From NCBI GenBank assembly GCA_028715605.1, contig JAQURM010000013.1:1-48254 (forward strand): DNA of 48,254 nucleotides. The letters are read 5' to 3'. The position numbers and the translations under genes were made by a program. The notes beneath the pieces were generated by a model. It made no database searches. It had not been told where the DNA came from and saw only the letters and a program-made list of their open reading frames with translations. This stretch comes from Desulfovibrionales bacterium (GTDB lineage: Bacteria > Desulfobacterota > QYQD01). Below are positions 15,575 to 24,076 of this stretch, one piece after another; position 1 is the first letter of the stretch, and every line of letters begins with the position of its first letter.

Positions 15575-16930
15575 TCAGGCCTGATGGGTGCCGGTTTTGA
15601 TCTGCTCGGTCAGATATTCAACCTGGTAGCCTAGAGGTGATTTTTTCTCCATTTCGCGCTGGACGAAATTAACTGCGTGCAGGATAGTGGCGTGGTTTCT
15701 GTTAAATTCCTTCCCTATGGCCTCCAGGGAGTGCTTGGTAAGAACGCGGGACAAGTAGACGGCTATATGCCGCGGATGGGAAATAGCCTGTTTGCGACTC
15801 TTGGACTTTAACACGTCCAGGGTAACCTTATAGTACTGACAAATGATCTTTTGGATCAGATCCAGAGAGACTTCCTCCCTTTTCTTTATCAGGTATTTGG
15901 TCGCTTCTCTGGCCATATCCAAGGTGATCGGTTGACAGAGGAGAGAGGACTGCGCGGCCAGGCTGATTACACTGCTTTCCAATTGCCGGATGTCATCGGT
16001 GATGGTATCGGCCAGGTAATTTATAACCTCATCCGGCAGAGATATCCCCTGGTTCTGGGCCTTCTTCTGAAGGATGTTTATCCGGGTATTATAGTCGGGC
16101 GGAAGGATGCTGGCAATCAACCCGCTATTAAGCCTGGACCGGAGGGCGTTGTTCAGCCGCGGGATATCTTTCGGAGATTGGGAACTCGTCATGATAATAG
16201 TCCTGCCGGATTCAGCGAGCCTGTCCAGGACAGGGCCAAGTTCTGCCTGGGTACGTTGTTTACCCTCAAAGAAGTGTACTTCCTCAAGCAGGAGGACATG
16301 ACAATTTGTGCGGTATTTTTCTTTGAATTGTTCGATGGTATTTGTTTTAAGGGCCCGGACCATGTCGTTGGTAAATTCTTCAGCAGTTACATAAATTAGT
16401 TTTTTTGCCTCGTCCTGACCAAGCATGTAATGGGCTATGGCCTGTGCCAGATGACTTTTCCCCAGTCCTGTATTTGAGAGCAGGTATAGAAAGTTGTTAT
16501 AGGTGCTGGTCCCTTGCGCTATGGCCTGGGCTATGGTGAAGGCAAAGCTGTTTGAGTTGCCGGTCACAAATTGATCGAAAGTAAAACGGGGACATAATCG
16601 CCTGCAGTAAGGCACTTCAGTTTGCAGGCCGGGCAAAAGCAATTGTTCATCGGCCTTAGGTTTGTTGTTGCTATTGTTTTCATTAGATCCTGCCGATGCT
16701 GCTATCAATTGGACATTTAATTTTTTACTACAAAGGGTTCCCAGTTCGTCCCTGATTAATGGCAGATAATTATCCCGCACCCAGCTTAGAGAGAATCGGT
16801 TGGGGCAGGTCAGGACAAAGGTATTTTCATCCTGGCTGCTGCAGCTTATCGGATCGATCCAGATATGAAAACTGCTGTCTGGAATCTTATTTTTAAGAGA
16901 ATTTTTTAATTCTTGCCAGATTTCTTGCAT
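15575..16930 (-). CDS. dnaA: Chromosomal replication initiator DnaA (divergent)
   Basis: A 451-residue DnaA with all four domains: N-terminal domain I (1-75), a short Asn-rich linker (80-95), AAA+ ATPase (115-330) and a C-terminal DNA-binding domain (345-445). Several signature residues differ from the usual family. The P-loop reads SNTGLGKS (152-159), with Ser replacing the first Gly. Walker B has EE (216-217) instead of DD. The DNA-recognition motif reads NHATILHAV rather than DHTTVIHAV. The sensor region TSSQSPKDI and the arginine in LRSRLNSGL are present. No Shine-Dalgarno sequence precedes ATG 16930. dnaN is not adjacent. It could be the main initiator or a second DnaA-like protein. Confidence 0.85.
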   Translation of the reverse strand: MQEIWQELKNSLKNKIPDSSFHIWIDPISCSSQDENTFVLTCPNRFSLSWVRDNYLPLIRDELGTLCSKKLNVQLIAASAGSNENNSNNKPKADEQLLLPGLQTEVPYCRRLCPRFTFDQFVTGNSNSFAFTIAQAIAQGTSTYNNFLYLLSNTGLGKSHLAQAIAHYMLGQDEAKKLIYVTAEEFTNDMVRALKTNTIEQFKEKYRTNCHVLLLEEVHFFEGKQRTQAELGPVLDRLAESGRTIIMTSSQSPKDIPRLNNALRSRLNSGLIASILPPDYNTRINILQKKAQNQGISLPDEVINYLADTITDDIRQLESSVISLAAQSSLLCQPITLDMAREATKYLIKKREEVSLDLIQKIICQYYKVTLDVLKSKSRKQAISHPRHIAVYLSRVLTKHSLEAIGKEFNRNHATILHAVNFVQREMEKKSPLGYQVEYLTEQIKTGTHQA

Positions 16931-17366
16931 AAGCTGATTTTTTTTGTTTTTGAAATGTTAGGGCAAAGACAATTAAGTAATCCTGCTCTCCTTAATAAAG
17001 ATTCGCCGGGTTTCTGTCAAAGGTGATTAAAGACGATTCTCTCGATGAAACCCTCTTATTTTTAAAGATGATTTAACCTTCTGTTTTTTCTTTATATCTA
17101 TTTTTACTAGAGAGTAACTTATTTAAAAGACGGCAGTTTGTATAATTAGAGTCAAGACCAATGGTTTCAGGAAGTTATTTATGAAAAACTCCCGGTTGGC
17201 TAAGGTTATCAACACCACAAGATCTCTCCATATCTCTTTTTTTCTTAATTTTTTAACCTATTTTATCTTTATTTCTTTTTGCATTTGTCGTACATAGGGG
17301 CTGTCAATTTTATTTGAATAATTTAAACAGGTTTGGCATCATAGGGCTAAAAAGGCGGGGTAAAAA
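16931..17366. other. 436-nt AT-rich gap beside dnaA, candidate replication origin
   Basis: No gene is visible. The gap is strongly AT-rich, with T-tracts around 17220-17285 (TTTTTTTCTTAATTTTTTAA-like) that would melt easily. One sequence, TTATCAACA at 17206-17214, differs at one position from the consensus DnaA box TTATCCACA. I saw only one clear box, so calling this oriC is tentative. The dnaA and HD-domain promoters must also lie here. Confidence 0.35.
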
Positions 17367-17909
17367 TTGGTTTCTATTCCTACCGCTGGGCAATGTCTGG
17401 CTTTAATGGACGAATATAAGGTAATGGATCATGTGCGGCAGCATTGCCGTAAGGTGGCAGAGGTTGCCCTTTTTATTGCCGATAAACTAATGTCGGCCGG
17501 CATCAAGTTAAACATTCCTTTGATAGAAGCCGCTGCCCTGCTCCATGACATCACGAAGATTGAGGCGCTGGAGCAGGGGGAAAATCATGCTGAGACCGGG
17601 GCAGACCTCCTTGAAAAACTGGGATTTCCGACCGTAGCTCACATAGTAAAACAACACGTACACTTATCAGGGCCGATTATTGGGACGCCGATTAATGAAT
17701 CAGAAGTAGTCAACTATGCCGATAAGCGGGTTTTGCATACCACTGTGGTCAGTTTGAGGGATAGATTCGATTATATCCGGGAAAAGTATGGGCATGGCGA
17801 CCCGGCCAGGATAACCAGAATAAACAGGATCGAGGAGGAGACCCGGGAGCTTGAGAAAAAACTTTTTGCCCAGTTGCCCATAAAACCAGAGGAGATGCCG
17901 TATTTCTGA
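17367..17909 (+). CDS. HD-domain (HDIG-type) phosphohydrolase
   Basis: A 180-residue protein with the metal-binding HD pattern: His in MDHVRQHCRKVA, the HD pair in AALLHDITKIEA, and later ENHAETGADLL and VKQHVHLSG. Such small HD proteins hydrolyse phosphate esters of nucleotides or related compounds; the substrate is unknown. The start is taken as TTG 17367, 6 nt behind GGCGGGG; an internal ATG near 17407 lacks a ribosome site. It is the first gene rightward of the AT-rich gap. Confidence 0.75.
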   Translation: MVSIPTAGQCLALMDEYKVMDHVRQHCRKVAEVALFIADKLMSAGIKLNIPLIEAAALLHDITKIEALEQGENHAETGADLLEKLGFPTVAHIVKQHVHLSGPIIGTPINESEVVNYADKRVLHTTVVSLRDRFDYIREKYGHGDPARITRINRIEEETRELEKKLFAQLPIKPEEMPYF

Positions 17910-17923
17910 TCAATTTGAGATTT

Positions 17924-18037
17924 GGAGCTCCCCGCAGCCCACCTACGGCGGACGGGGAATCTCCGTATGCAAGGTAAAATGCATCGTATTCGCTCGCTAA
18001 CCCCGCTGCAAGTAGCGGGATTACGCTCGCTATGCAT
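17924..18037. repeat. Hairpin-rich intergenic element (REP-like)
   Basis: Between the HD gene and ddl. A first hairpin (17924-17964) pairs GGAG and CCCCG with CGGGG and CTCC. A second (18002-18019) pairs CCCGCT with AGCGGG. It is flanked by the 9-nt direct repeat CGCTCGCTA (17991 and 18024) and by two copies of the palindrome ATGCAT (17979 and 18032). No T-run follows. Confidence 0.6.
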
Positions 18038-18075
18038 CTTCAAATTTAAGATGTCTTAAAGGAGTTGAGGGTATT

Positions 18076-19029
18076 ATGGCCAAAGATAAAAAGATAAGGT
18101 TAGCCCTGATTTCGGGGGGAGAGTCATCCGAACTAGAGGTTTCCCTTAAGGGGGGAGACCAGGTAGAAAGCGCACTGGATAGAGACAAGTATGATATTAT
18201 ACGCTATGATCCGGCTTATGACCTGGAGGTTCTGGTTAAGGATGCGGGCCGCATAGATGCGGCCTTTGTCCTTCTCCATGGTAAATATGGCGAGGATGGG
18301 ACTATCCAGGGGCTTCTGGATCTCTTGCATATACCCTATCAGGGTTCAGGGGTCCTGGGCAGCGCTCTGGCCATGGACAAGGAGTTATCAAGGACTCTTT
18401 ATTCTCAGGCCGGCCTGAATATCCCGCGTGGCAAGGTCATGCGGCCTGGTTCTTATAACGCTGAAGCTATAGCCGCGGAACTCGGACTTCCTGTCGTTAT
18501 CAAACCTGTAGATCAAGGTTCCAGTATTGGTATGAGTATTCCGCAGACAGTGGAAGGGGTGGAAAAAGGCCTGGTCGAGGCATTTAAATACAGCCCGCGT
18601 GTGCTTGTGGAAGAATATATAAAAGGAGTTGAAATTACCGGCGGAGTTATAGGCAATGATGATCTGGAGGCATTGCCTATTGTAGAGATCATACCGGGCG
18701 AAGGTCACGTTTTCTTTGATTATCAGGCCAAATATCAGGCCGGCGCTACCAAAGAGATCTGTCCCGCCCGAATCAGCGCTTCATTGACCAAAAATGCCCG
18801 GGAATGTGCCATCACAGCCCATCGGGCCTTGCGATTGCGGGGTTATAGCCGCACGGATATGATTATCTGCGATGACCGGATTTATATCCTGGAGACAAAC
18901 ACCATCCCGGGCATGACCAGAACCAGCCTATTACCCTTGGCGGCCCGGGAGGCGGGGATGGATTTTTCTGCCTTGTTAGACAAGCTGATTATGTTAGCCC
19001 TGGAGGCCGCAGGGAAGGCTGTCCGCTGA
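18076..19029 (+). CDS. ddl: D-alanine--D-alanine ligase
   Basis: ATP-grasp enzyme that joins two D-alanines for peptidoglycan precursors. The 317-residue protein shows the N-terminal GGESSELEVSLKGG, LHGKYGEDGTIQG, the ATP-grasp core (PVVIKPVDQGSSIGM, VEEYIKGVEITGG) and the C-terminal ILETNTIPGMTRTSLLP with the metal-binding Glu and Asn. ATG follows AGGAGTTGAGG. Murein genes such as murC or murB are not adjacent. Confidence 0.95.
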   Translation: MAKDKKIRLALISGGESSELEVSLKGGDQVESALDRDKYDIIRYDPAYDLEVLVKDAGRIDAAFVLLHGKYGEDGTIQGLLDLLHIPYQGSGVLGSALAMDKELSRTLYSQAGLNIPRGKVMRPGSYNAEAIAAELGLPVVIKPVDQGSSIGMSIPQTVEGVEKGLVEAFKYSPRVLVEEYIKGVEITGGVIGNDDLEALPIVEIIPGEGHVFFDYQAKYQAGATKEICPARISASLTKNARECAITAHRALRLRGYSRTDMIICDDRIYILETNTIPGMTRTSLLPLAAREAGMDFSALLDKLIMLALEAAGKAVR

Positions 19030-19043
19030 AAGCTGAATGCGGC

Positions 19044-19775
19044 TTACATCTTCCCGGCCCTGGTCATTAAGGATTCCAGGGTTTCGCGAAGGCGCGCGGC
19101 CAGCGCGCCTTTCTGGCCGGGCTTGTAATCAGCGGTCTCCATGGCCTGACCAATCAGGATATTGATATGTCCGGGCCGCACCCACAGGCTGCCACGCGGG
19201 AGAACATCCTTAGAACCATGGATAGCCAGAGGGACAACCGGGCAGCCGGATTTTAAGGCCAGGACAATACCGCCCATTTTAAAAGGCAACAGCCGGCCAT
19301 CGACACTCCGTGTCCCTTCGGGAAATATAAGAACAGATGTCCCGCCCCGTATTTTTCGGGAGGCTTCTTCCAGGCTTTTTATGGCCTCTTTGGGGTGAGA
19401 GCGGTCGATAGGTATGTACCCGACACGACGCATAGCCAAACCGAATAGGGGTATCTGGAAGAGTTCCTTCTTGGCCAGCCAGCGAAATTGCGCAGGCAAA
19501 TAACCCAGAACAGCCGGTATATCAAACTGACTCTGGTGATTGGCGGCATAAATGTATGGCTGCCCCCGGCGTATGTTCTCCAATCCCTCTATGGTGACCT
19601 TTACTCCGCATCCCCGGAGGACGATCCTCGCCCAGAGCCGGGCTACGCGATGCGGGGCATTACCCCTCTTGTCAAAGACAGAACTTATGATGGTTATGAT
19701 ACTGAAGATCGGGGTGATTACCGGCAGCCATATAAAAAGAAAAACGCTGCGTATGCCGTTGAGTATCTTTCTCAT
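19044..19775 (-). CDS. plsC: 1-acyl-sn-glycerol-3-phosphate acyltransferase
   Basis: Membrane enzyme that adds the second acyl chain to make phosphatidic acid. The 243 residues begin with a hydrophobic segment (about 8-30), followed by the family motifs in order: NHQSQFD (H-x4-D catalytic pair), a basic GYIPIDRS block, FPEGTRS and PVVPLAIHGS. It ends 14 nt from ddl and converges on it. No terminator was seen between the two. Confidence 0.92.
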   Translation of the reverse strand: MRKILNGIRSVFLFIWLPVITPIFSIITIISSVFDKRGNAPHRVARLWARIVLRGCGVKVTIEGLENIRRGQPYIYAANHQSQFDIPAVLGYLPAQFRWLAKKELFQIPLFGLAMRRVGYIPIDRSHPKEAIKSLEEASRKIRGGTSVLIFPEGTRSVDGRLLPFKMGGIVLALKSGCPVVPLAIHGSKDVLPRGSLWVRPGHINILIGQAMETADYKPGQKGALAARLRETLESLMTRAGKM

Positions 19776-19874
19776 CTCGCTTTTGAGTTACAGGCGCTTA
19801 AAGGCCAATTTTGCTGACCGAATGTACCTTCTTTTAATTTAATAAGTCAACGCAAAATTTATCGAATCTTTTGG

Positions 19875-19902
19875 TTGACAATTCTTGCCCGATCACTATT
19901 AT
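19875..19902 (+). promoter_or_regulatory. Promoter of the AICARFT gene
   Basis: TTGACA (19875-19880) and TATTAT (19897-19902) with a 16-nt spacer, about 50 nt before the start codon. It may be the first promoter of the C1 block. Confidence 0.65.
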
Positions 19903-19953
19903 GGTCTAATTAATCAGTATCTTAAAAAATAGTTCTACCAAGGAGAAGGGCCT

Positions 19954-21243
19954 ATGGAAGACTTAAAGAAGATGTACAAGACGATTATGGCCGACCGCTT
20001 TCCAGAGGCCATGACCATTACCTTTGGAGATCAGAAATTAATTTATCGGAAGAGGGCCTGGAAGATACCGGATGAATCGGGGATTTTTGTGGAAAAGGGG
20101 CTGCGCTATGGCGAAAATCCAGGCCAGGAGGCCGCCCTTTATGAGCTGGTAGGCGGAAATTTGGTTTGCGGGGAGTGTCATTACATTGAACCAGGACGAG
20201 GTCTGGTAAGCGCTATAACCGAGGCGGATATGATCCAGGCCGGTAAACACCCCGGCAAAACCAATCTCACTGATGCCGATAATTCATTGAATATTCTGAA
20301 ATTTTTGACCCGAAAGCCGGCCGTGGTTATCGTAAAACACAATAATCCTTGTGGGGTGGCCTATGGCAATACCTTGGCTGAGGCCTACCGGCGGGCGGAT
20401 CGTGCGGACCGCATAGCGGCCTTTGGCGGGTGCGCGGCTTTTAACCGGGCCATGGACAGGGAGACAGCGGAGGAGGTATCCGGGCATTACCTGGAGGTGG
20501 TGGCGGCTCCGGAGTATGAGGAGGGTGCTGTAGATATCCTGAAACAGCGTAAAAACCTGCGGATCATACGTATCAGCCGGATGGATCGCCTGGAGGATTA
20601 TTTAACCGCCCGCTTCGTGGATTTTAAGAGCCTTATGGACGGGGGCATCATTGTCCAGCAGTCTCCGGTCAATGCCATCCGCACCAGGGACGATCTGAAA
20701 CCGGCCCATACCGTGTATAAGGGGCAGGAATATCGGATTAAAAGGCTGCCTACGGAGAGGGAGTACGAAGACATTCTCTTTGGCTGGAGTGTCGAACAGG
20801 GGGTTACCTCGAACTCCGTTCTCTACGTCAAGGACGGCGTGACTGTGGGTATCGGTACCGGCGAGCAGGACCGGGTCGGCGTGGCTGAGATCGCCGTGTT
20901 TAAGGCATATACCAAGTATGCAGATGCGCTATGTTTCGACCGCTATGGGATTCCCTACAAAACACTGGAAATGGAGATAGCAGCCGGCAAGAGGGATCAG
21001 GCGGTCAAAGAGGAGATTGACCGGGAGACCAGGGAGAATCACGCGGGCTTGAAAGGTGCGACTATGGTCTCAGATGCCTTTTTCCCTTTCCGCGATGGGG
21101 TTGATGTAGGTATAAATGAAGGTGTCTCCTCCATTGTTCATCCGGGCGGATCAGACAGGGATTTTGAATCAATCTTGGCCTGTAATGAGGCCGATCCACC
21201 GGTGGCTATGGTCTATACCGGACAGCGGGCATTCAAGCATTAG
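19954..21243 (+). CDS. purH: AICAR formyltransferase (PurH domain without cyclohydrolase)
   Basis: Transfers the formyl group of 10-formyl-THF to AICAR in purine synthesis. The 429-residue protein matches the AICARFT part of PurH: LRYGENPGQEAALYEL, the catalytic Lys128-His129 in VKHNNPCG, AFGGCAAFNR, SNSVLYVKDG, GIGTGEQDRVG and the C-terminal DAFFPFRDGVDVG and SIVHPGGS. The N-terminal methylglyoxal-synthase-like IMP cyclohydrolase domain of ordinary PurH is missing, so ring closure must be done by another protein. It lies at the head of genes that make its 10-formyl-THF cofactor. Good AAGGAG site before ATG. Confidence 0.85.
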   Translation: MEDLKKMYKTIMADRFPEAMTITFGDQKLIYRKRAWKIPDESGIFVEKGLRYGENPGQEAALYELVGGNLVCGECHYIEPGRGLVSAITEADMIQAGKHPGKTNLTDADNSLNILKFLTRKPAVVIVKHNNPCGVAYGNTLAEAYRRADRADRIAAFGGCAAFNRAMDRETAEEVSGHYLEVVAAPEYEEGAVDILKQRKNLRIIRISRMDRLEDYLTARFVDFKSLMDGGIIVQQSPVNAIRTRDDLKPAHTVYKGQEYRIKRLPTEREYEDILFGWSVEQGVTSNSVLYVKDGVTVGIGTGEQDRVGVAEIAVFKAYTKYADALCFDRYGIPYKTLEMEIAAGKRDQAVKEEIDRETRENHAGLKGATMVSDAFFPFRDGVDVGINEGVSSIVHPGGSDRDFESILACNEADPPVAMVYTGQRAFKH

Positions 21244-21478
21244 CTTTTTGGGGTATTTCCCCCGTTATGGGGTACAATGCCCCACAGGGAAGAAACGCCC
21301 GCGGATGTGTTGTTCCGGGTATATCTAAAATAATCATTAATATCAGTCCGTTGATTTATTAAAGAGTGTTTCCTGTACCAGTTTATCTATGGCATGGAAG
21401 TTGCTGAAAAATAATGAGTTCTTATTAAGATTAGGCCCTGAGTTCTGTAAAAAATGGAAGCCAGAGGGTTGTTAGCCG

Positions 21479-22183
21479 GTGCCCGAGCCTAGATATAGCT
21501 ATATCGCCCTTTGCTCCAGGGATGAAAATTGTACCAACCAGGTACATGAAGTTACAACTGCCTTCCAGGAGAAGTTCAAAGAGCTGGGTGTTAAGGTAAG
21601 CATCCGTAAGATCAAGACCGTATGCAGCGGTCGTTGTAATAAGGGTGTCTTTGTGGATATTGGCGGGGCTGTGTTTTACCACATGGTAAGACTTGATAAT
21701 GTGGAATCCGTTATACGGGATACCATATTGGAAGGAGATGTGCTTTCAGCCCATTATTCGATTGAACGCTCGTTTGTAAGCGATGAAAAGGTTATATACG
21801 ATAGGCCTGCCAATGTGCTGATTTATACAGATTCTCAATTTTGTTTGGCGGAAGGATTGCGGGGCTTGTTACGCAAGGATGGTCTTTCCTCTTGCGGTAA
21901 ATGTGTCCCCTGTCGTCTGGGTGTCAAGAAATTAGACCAGATATTATCAGCTTTGCTGGACGGGAAGGCGCGAGTGGATGATGTGGATAGATTGCGGGAA
22001 TTAGCGGTGGTTATGGATGCCAGTTCCCGATGCGCCTTGGCGGGTAAGTTCGTGGCGCCTCTCTTTGTGGCCATGGACAATTTCGGTGAGGAGCTGAATT
22101 TTGTCTGCGTCTTGAGCGAAGATGCAAGTTGTGTCTGTGAGTTGAAAGATTCCGGCGGGCGGTGTTTGACCGGGAGTGCTTGA
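21479..22183 (+). CDS. Thioredoxin-like [2Fe-2S] ferredoxin fused to NuoF-type [4Fe-4S] domain
   Basis: A 234-residue protein of two electron-transfer modules. Residues 1-105 resemble thioredoxin-fold [2Fe-2S] ferredoxins, with Cys12, Cys18, Cys49 and Cys53. Residues 110-200 resemble the iron-sulfur domain at the end of NuoF/HydB/HndC proteins: SSCGKCVPCRLG (Cys139, 142, 145) and Cys185 in CALA. The FMN- and NAD-binding domains that separate these in NuoF-type subunits are absent, so it cannot act as a diaphorase alone and may wire another flavoprotein to the C1 enzymes. It starts with GTG and lies 35 nt before fhs, so co-transcription is likely. No family with this exact layout is known to me. 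Confidence 0.75.
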   Translation: MPEPRYSYIALCSRDENCTNQVHEVTTAFQEKFKELGVKVSIRKIKTVCSGRCNKGVFVDIGGAVFYHMVRLDNVESVIRDTILEGDVLSAHYSIERSFVSDEKVIYDRPANVLIYTDSQFCLAEGLRGLLRKDGLSSCGKCVPCRLGVKKLDQILSALLDGKARVDDVDRLRELAVVMDASSRCALAGKFVAPLFVAMDNFGEELNFVCVLSEDASCVCELKDSGGRCLTGSA

Positions 22184-22218
22184 GAAGTAGAGAAATCATA
22201 TAGAGGAAGGAGTTTATT

Positions 22219-23982
22219 ATGGCGCTTGACCCAAGAAAGCATAAGGATTGGCAGATTGCTGAAGATGCAGAGAAACACATGAAAGACGTCTATCAACTGG
22301 CTGATGAATTGGGCCTGAAAAAGGAAGAGCTGTTGCCATACGGGCATTATGTGGCCAAAATCGATTTTGCCAAGGTTACGGAACGGTTGAAGAAAAGGCC
22401 GGATGCAAAATATATCGATGTCACGGCTATCACGCCGACTCCGTTGGGCGAAGGCAAAAGCACGTCGGCTATGGGCCTGGTGGAGGGGCTGGGTAAGAGG
22501 AAAAAACGCGTAATCGGTGCGATCCGGCAGCCCTCCGGCGGGCCGACTATGAATATCAAGGGTAGCGCGGCGGGCGGAGGTCTGGCGCAGTGCATTCCGC
22601 TTACGCCGTTCTCACTGGGGCTGACCGGAGACATCAATGCCATCATGAATGCTCATAATCTGGCCATGGTAGCCCTTACCTCGCGCATGCAGCATGAATT
22701 CAACTATTCCGACGACCGTTTGAAGAAGATAGGTTTGAAAAGGCTCGATATCGATCCCAAGAATGTGGCCATGGGCTGGATTATGGACTTTTGCGCCCAG
22801 GCCCTGCGAAATATCATAATCGGAATCGGCGGGAAGATGGACGGGTTTCAGATGCAATCGAAGTTCGCTATTGCCGTAAGCTCCGAGGTCATGGCCATCT
22901 TGGCCGTATCCACAAGCCTGGCTGATATGCGCGAGCGCATGGGGCGGATTGTAGTGGCATACAGCCGGAGCGGGCAGCCGGTCACGACAAAAGATCTGGA
23001 AGTGGACGGGGCCATGACGGCGTGGATGGTTGAGGCCATGAATCCAAACCTGATGCAGAGCCTGGAAGGGCAGCCGGTTCTGGTTCATGCTGGTCCGTTT
23101 GCCAACATTGCTATCGGGCAATCTTCTATCGTGGCAGACCGGGTTGGGCTTAAACTGGCTGACTATCATGTTACCGAGAGCGGCTTTGGCGCCGACATAG
23201 GGTTCGAAAAATTCTGGAATCTGAAGTGCCGCTTTAGCGGCCTAAAGCCCCACTGCGCTGTGGTCGTGGCTACCATACGGGCTCTGAAGTGTCACGGCGG
23301 CGCTCCCATCCCGGTTCCGGGCCGCCCCATGCCTGCTGAGTACGCAAGCGAAAACGTGGGATGGGTGGAAAAAGGTACGGCAAATCTTATACACCACATC
23401 CAGACGGTAAAGAAGGCCGGGATTAATCCCGTGGTCTGTATCAATGCCTTCCATACAGATACCAAAAATGAAATCGCCGCGGTGCGCCGGCTGGCCGAGG
23501 CCGCCGGGGCTCGCGTAGCCCTGTCCAATCACTGGCTGAAAGGCGGTGAAGGAGCCCTTGAATTTGCCGATGCAGTAATCGATGCCTGTGAGGAAAAGAC
23601 CAAATTCAAGTTTCTTTATGATCTAAAAACGCCGTTGGCCAAACGCGTAGAGCTTATTGCTAGGGAGGTCTATGGGGCCGATGGCGTCAGCTTTGCCCCG
23701 GAGGCGGCGGCCAAGCTCCAGGCCATGGAAAAGGATCCTGAGATGGCTGAGCTTGGGACGTGCATGGTCAAGACCCACTTGAGTCTGTCCCACGATCCGA
23801 ATATAAAGGGTGTGCCTAAGAGTTGGACTTTGCCGGTTAGGGATATATTGGTTTATAAGGGCGCGGGGTTTGTCGTTCCGGTAGCCGGCGCTATAAGCCT
23901 CATGCCGGGGACAGGTTCGGATCCGGCCTATCGCCGTATAGATGTGGATGTCAAGACCGGTAAGGTTAAGGGACTATTTTAA
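22219..23982 (+). CDS. fhs: Formate--tetrahydrofolate ligase
   Basis: ATP-dependent activation of formate to 10-formyl-THF, an early methyl-branch step of the Wood-Ljungdahl pathway (run in reverse during acetate oxidation). The 587-residue length is typical. Recognised motifs include the P-loop [35 protein letters not shown], the [15 protein letters not shown] stretch and the C-terminal [15 protein letters not shown]. The start is ATG after AGGAAGG. It is followed by a heptad array and folD. Confidence 0.97.
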   Translation: MALDPRKHKDWQIAEDAEKHMKDVYQLADELGLKKEELLPYGHYVAKIDFAKVTERLKKRPDAKYIDVTAITPTPLGEGKSTSAMGLVEGLGKRKKRVIGAIRQPSGGPTMNIKGSAAGGGLAQCIPLTPFSLGLTGDINAIMNAHNLAMVALTSRMQHEFNYSDDRLKKIGLKRLDIDPKNVAMGWIMDFCAQALRNIIIGIGGKMDGFQMQSKFAIAVSSEVMAILAVSTSLADMRERMGRIVVAYSRSGQPVTTKDLEVDGAMTAWMVEAMNPNLMQSLEGQPVLVHAGPFANIAIGQSSIVADRVGLKLADYHVTESGFGADIGFEKFWNLKCRFSGLKPHCAVVVATIRALKCHGGAPIPVPGRPMPAEYASENVGWVEKGTANLIHHIQTVKKAGINPVVCINAFHTDTKNEIAAVRRLAEAAGARVALSNHWLKGGEGALEFADAVIDACEEKTKFKFLYDLKTPLAKRVELIAREVYGADGVSFAPEAAAKLQAMEKDPEMAELGTCMVKTHLSLSHDPNIKGVPKSWTLPVRDILVYKGAGFVVPVAGAISLMPGTGSDPAYRRIDVDVKTGKVKGLF

Positions 23983-23989
23983 GAATAAG

Positions 23990-24060
23990 CGTTCAGCTTA
24001 CAGCTATCAGCTTTCAGTAAAGAATGATGGATGACTGCTGACCGCTGATTGCCGATTGCT
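23990..24060. repeat. Heptad array with complementary arms (TCAGCNN type)
   Basis: The left arm TTCAGCTTACAGCTATCAGC has 7-nt spacing, and the right arm CTGCTGACCGCTGATTGCCG is complementary in sense. It separates fhs and folD within the operon. A short single copy (TCAGCT/AGCTGA hairpin) also lies at 24981-25002 after folD. Confidence 0.7.
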
Positions 24061-24076
24061 TTATAAGGAGAAGAAG

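Noticed and set aside
21244-21478. A gene or clear terminator between the AICARFT gene and the ferredoxin-like gene
   Set aside because: Only a weak GGGG/CCCC pairing and no convincing open frame were seen; nothing supportable is present in this gap.
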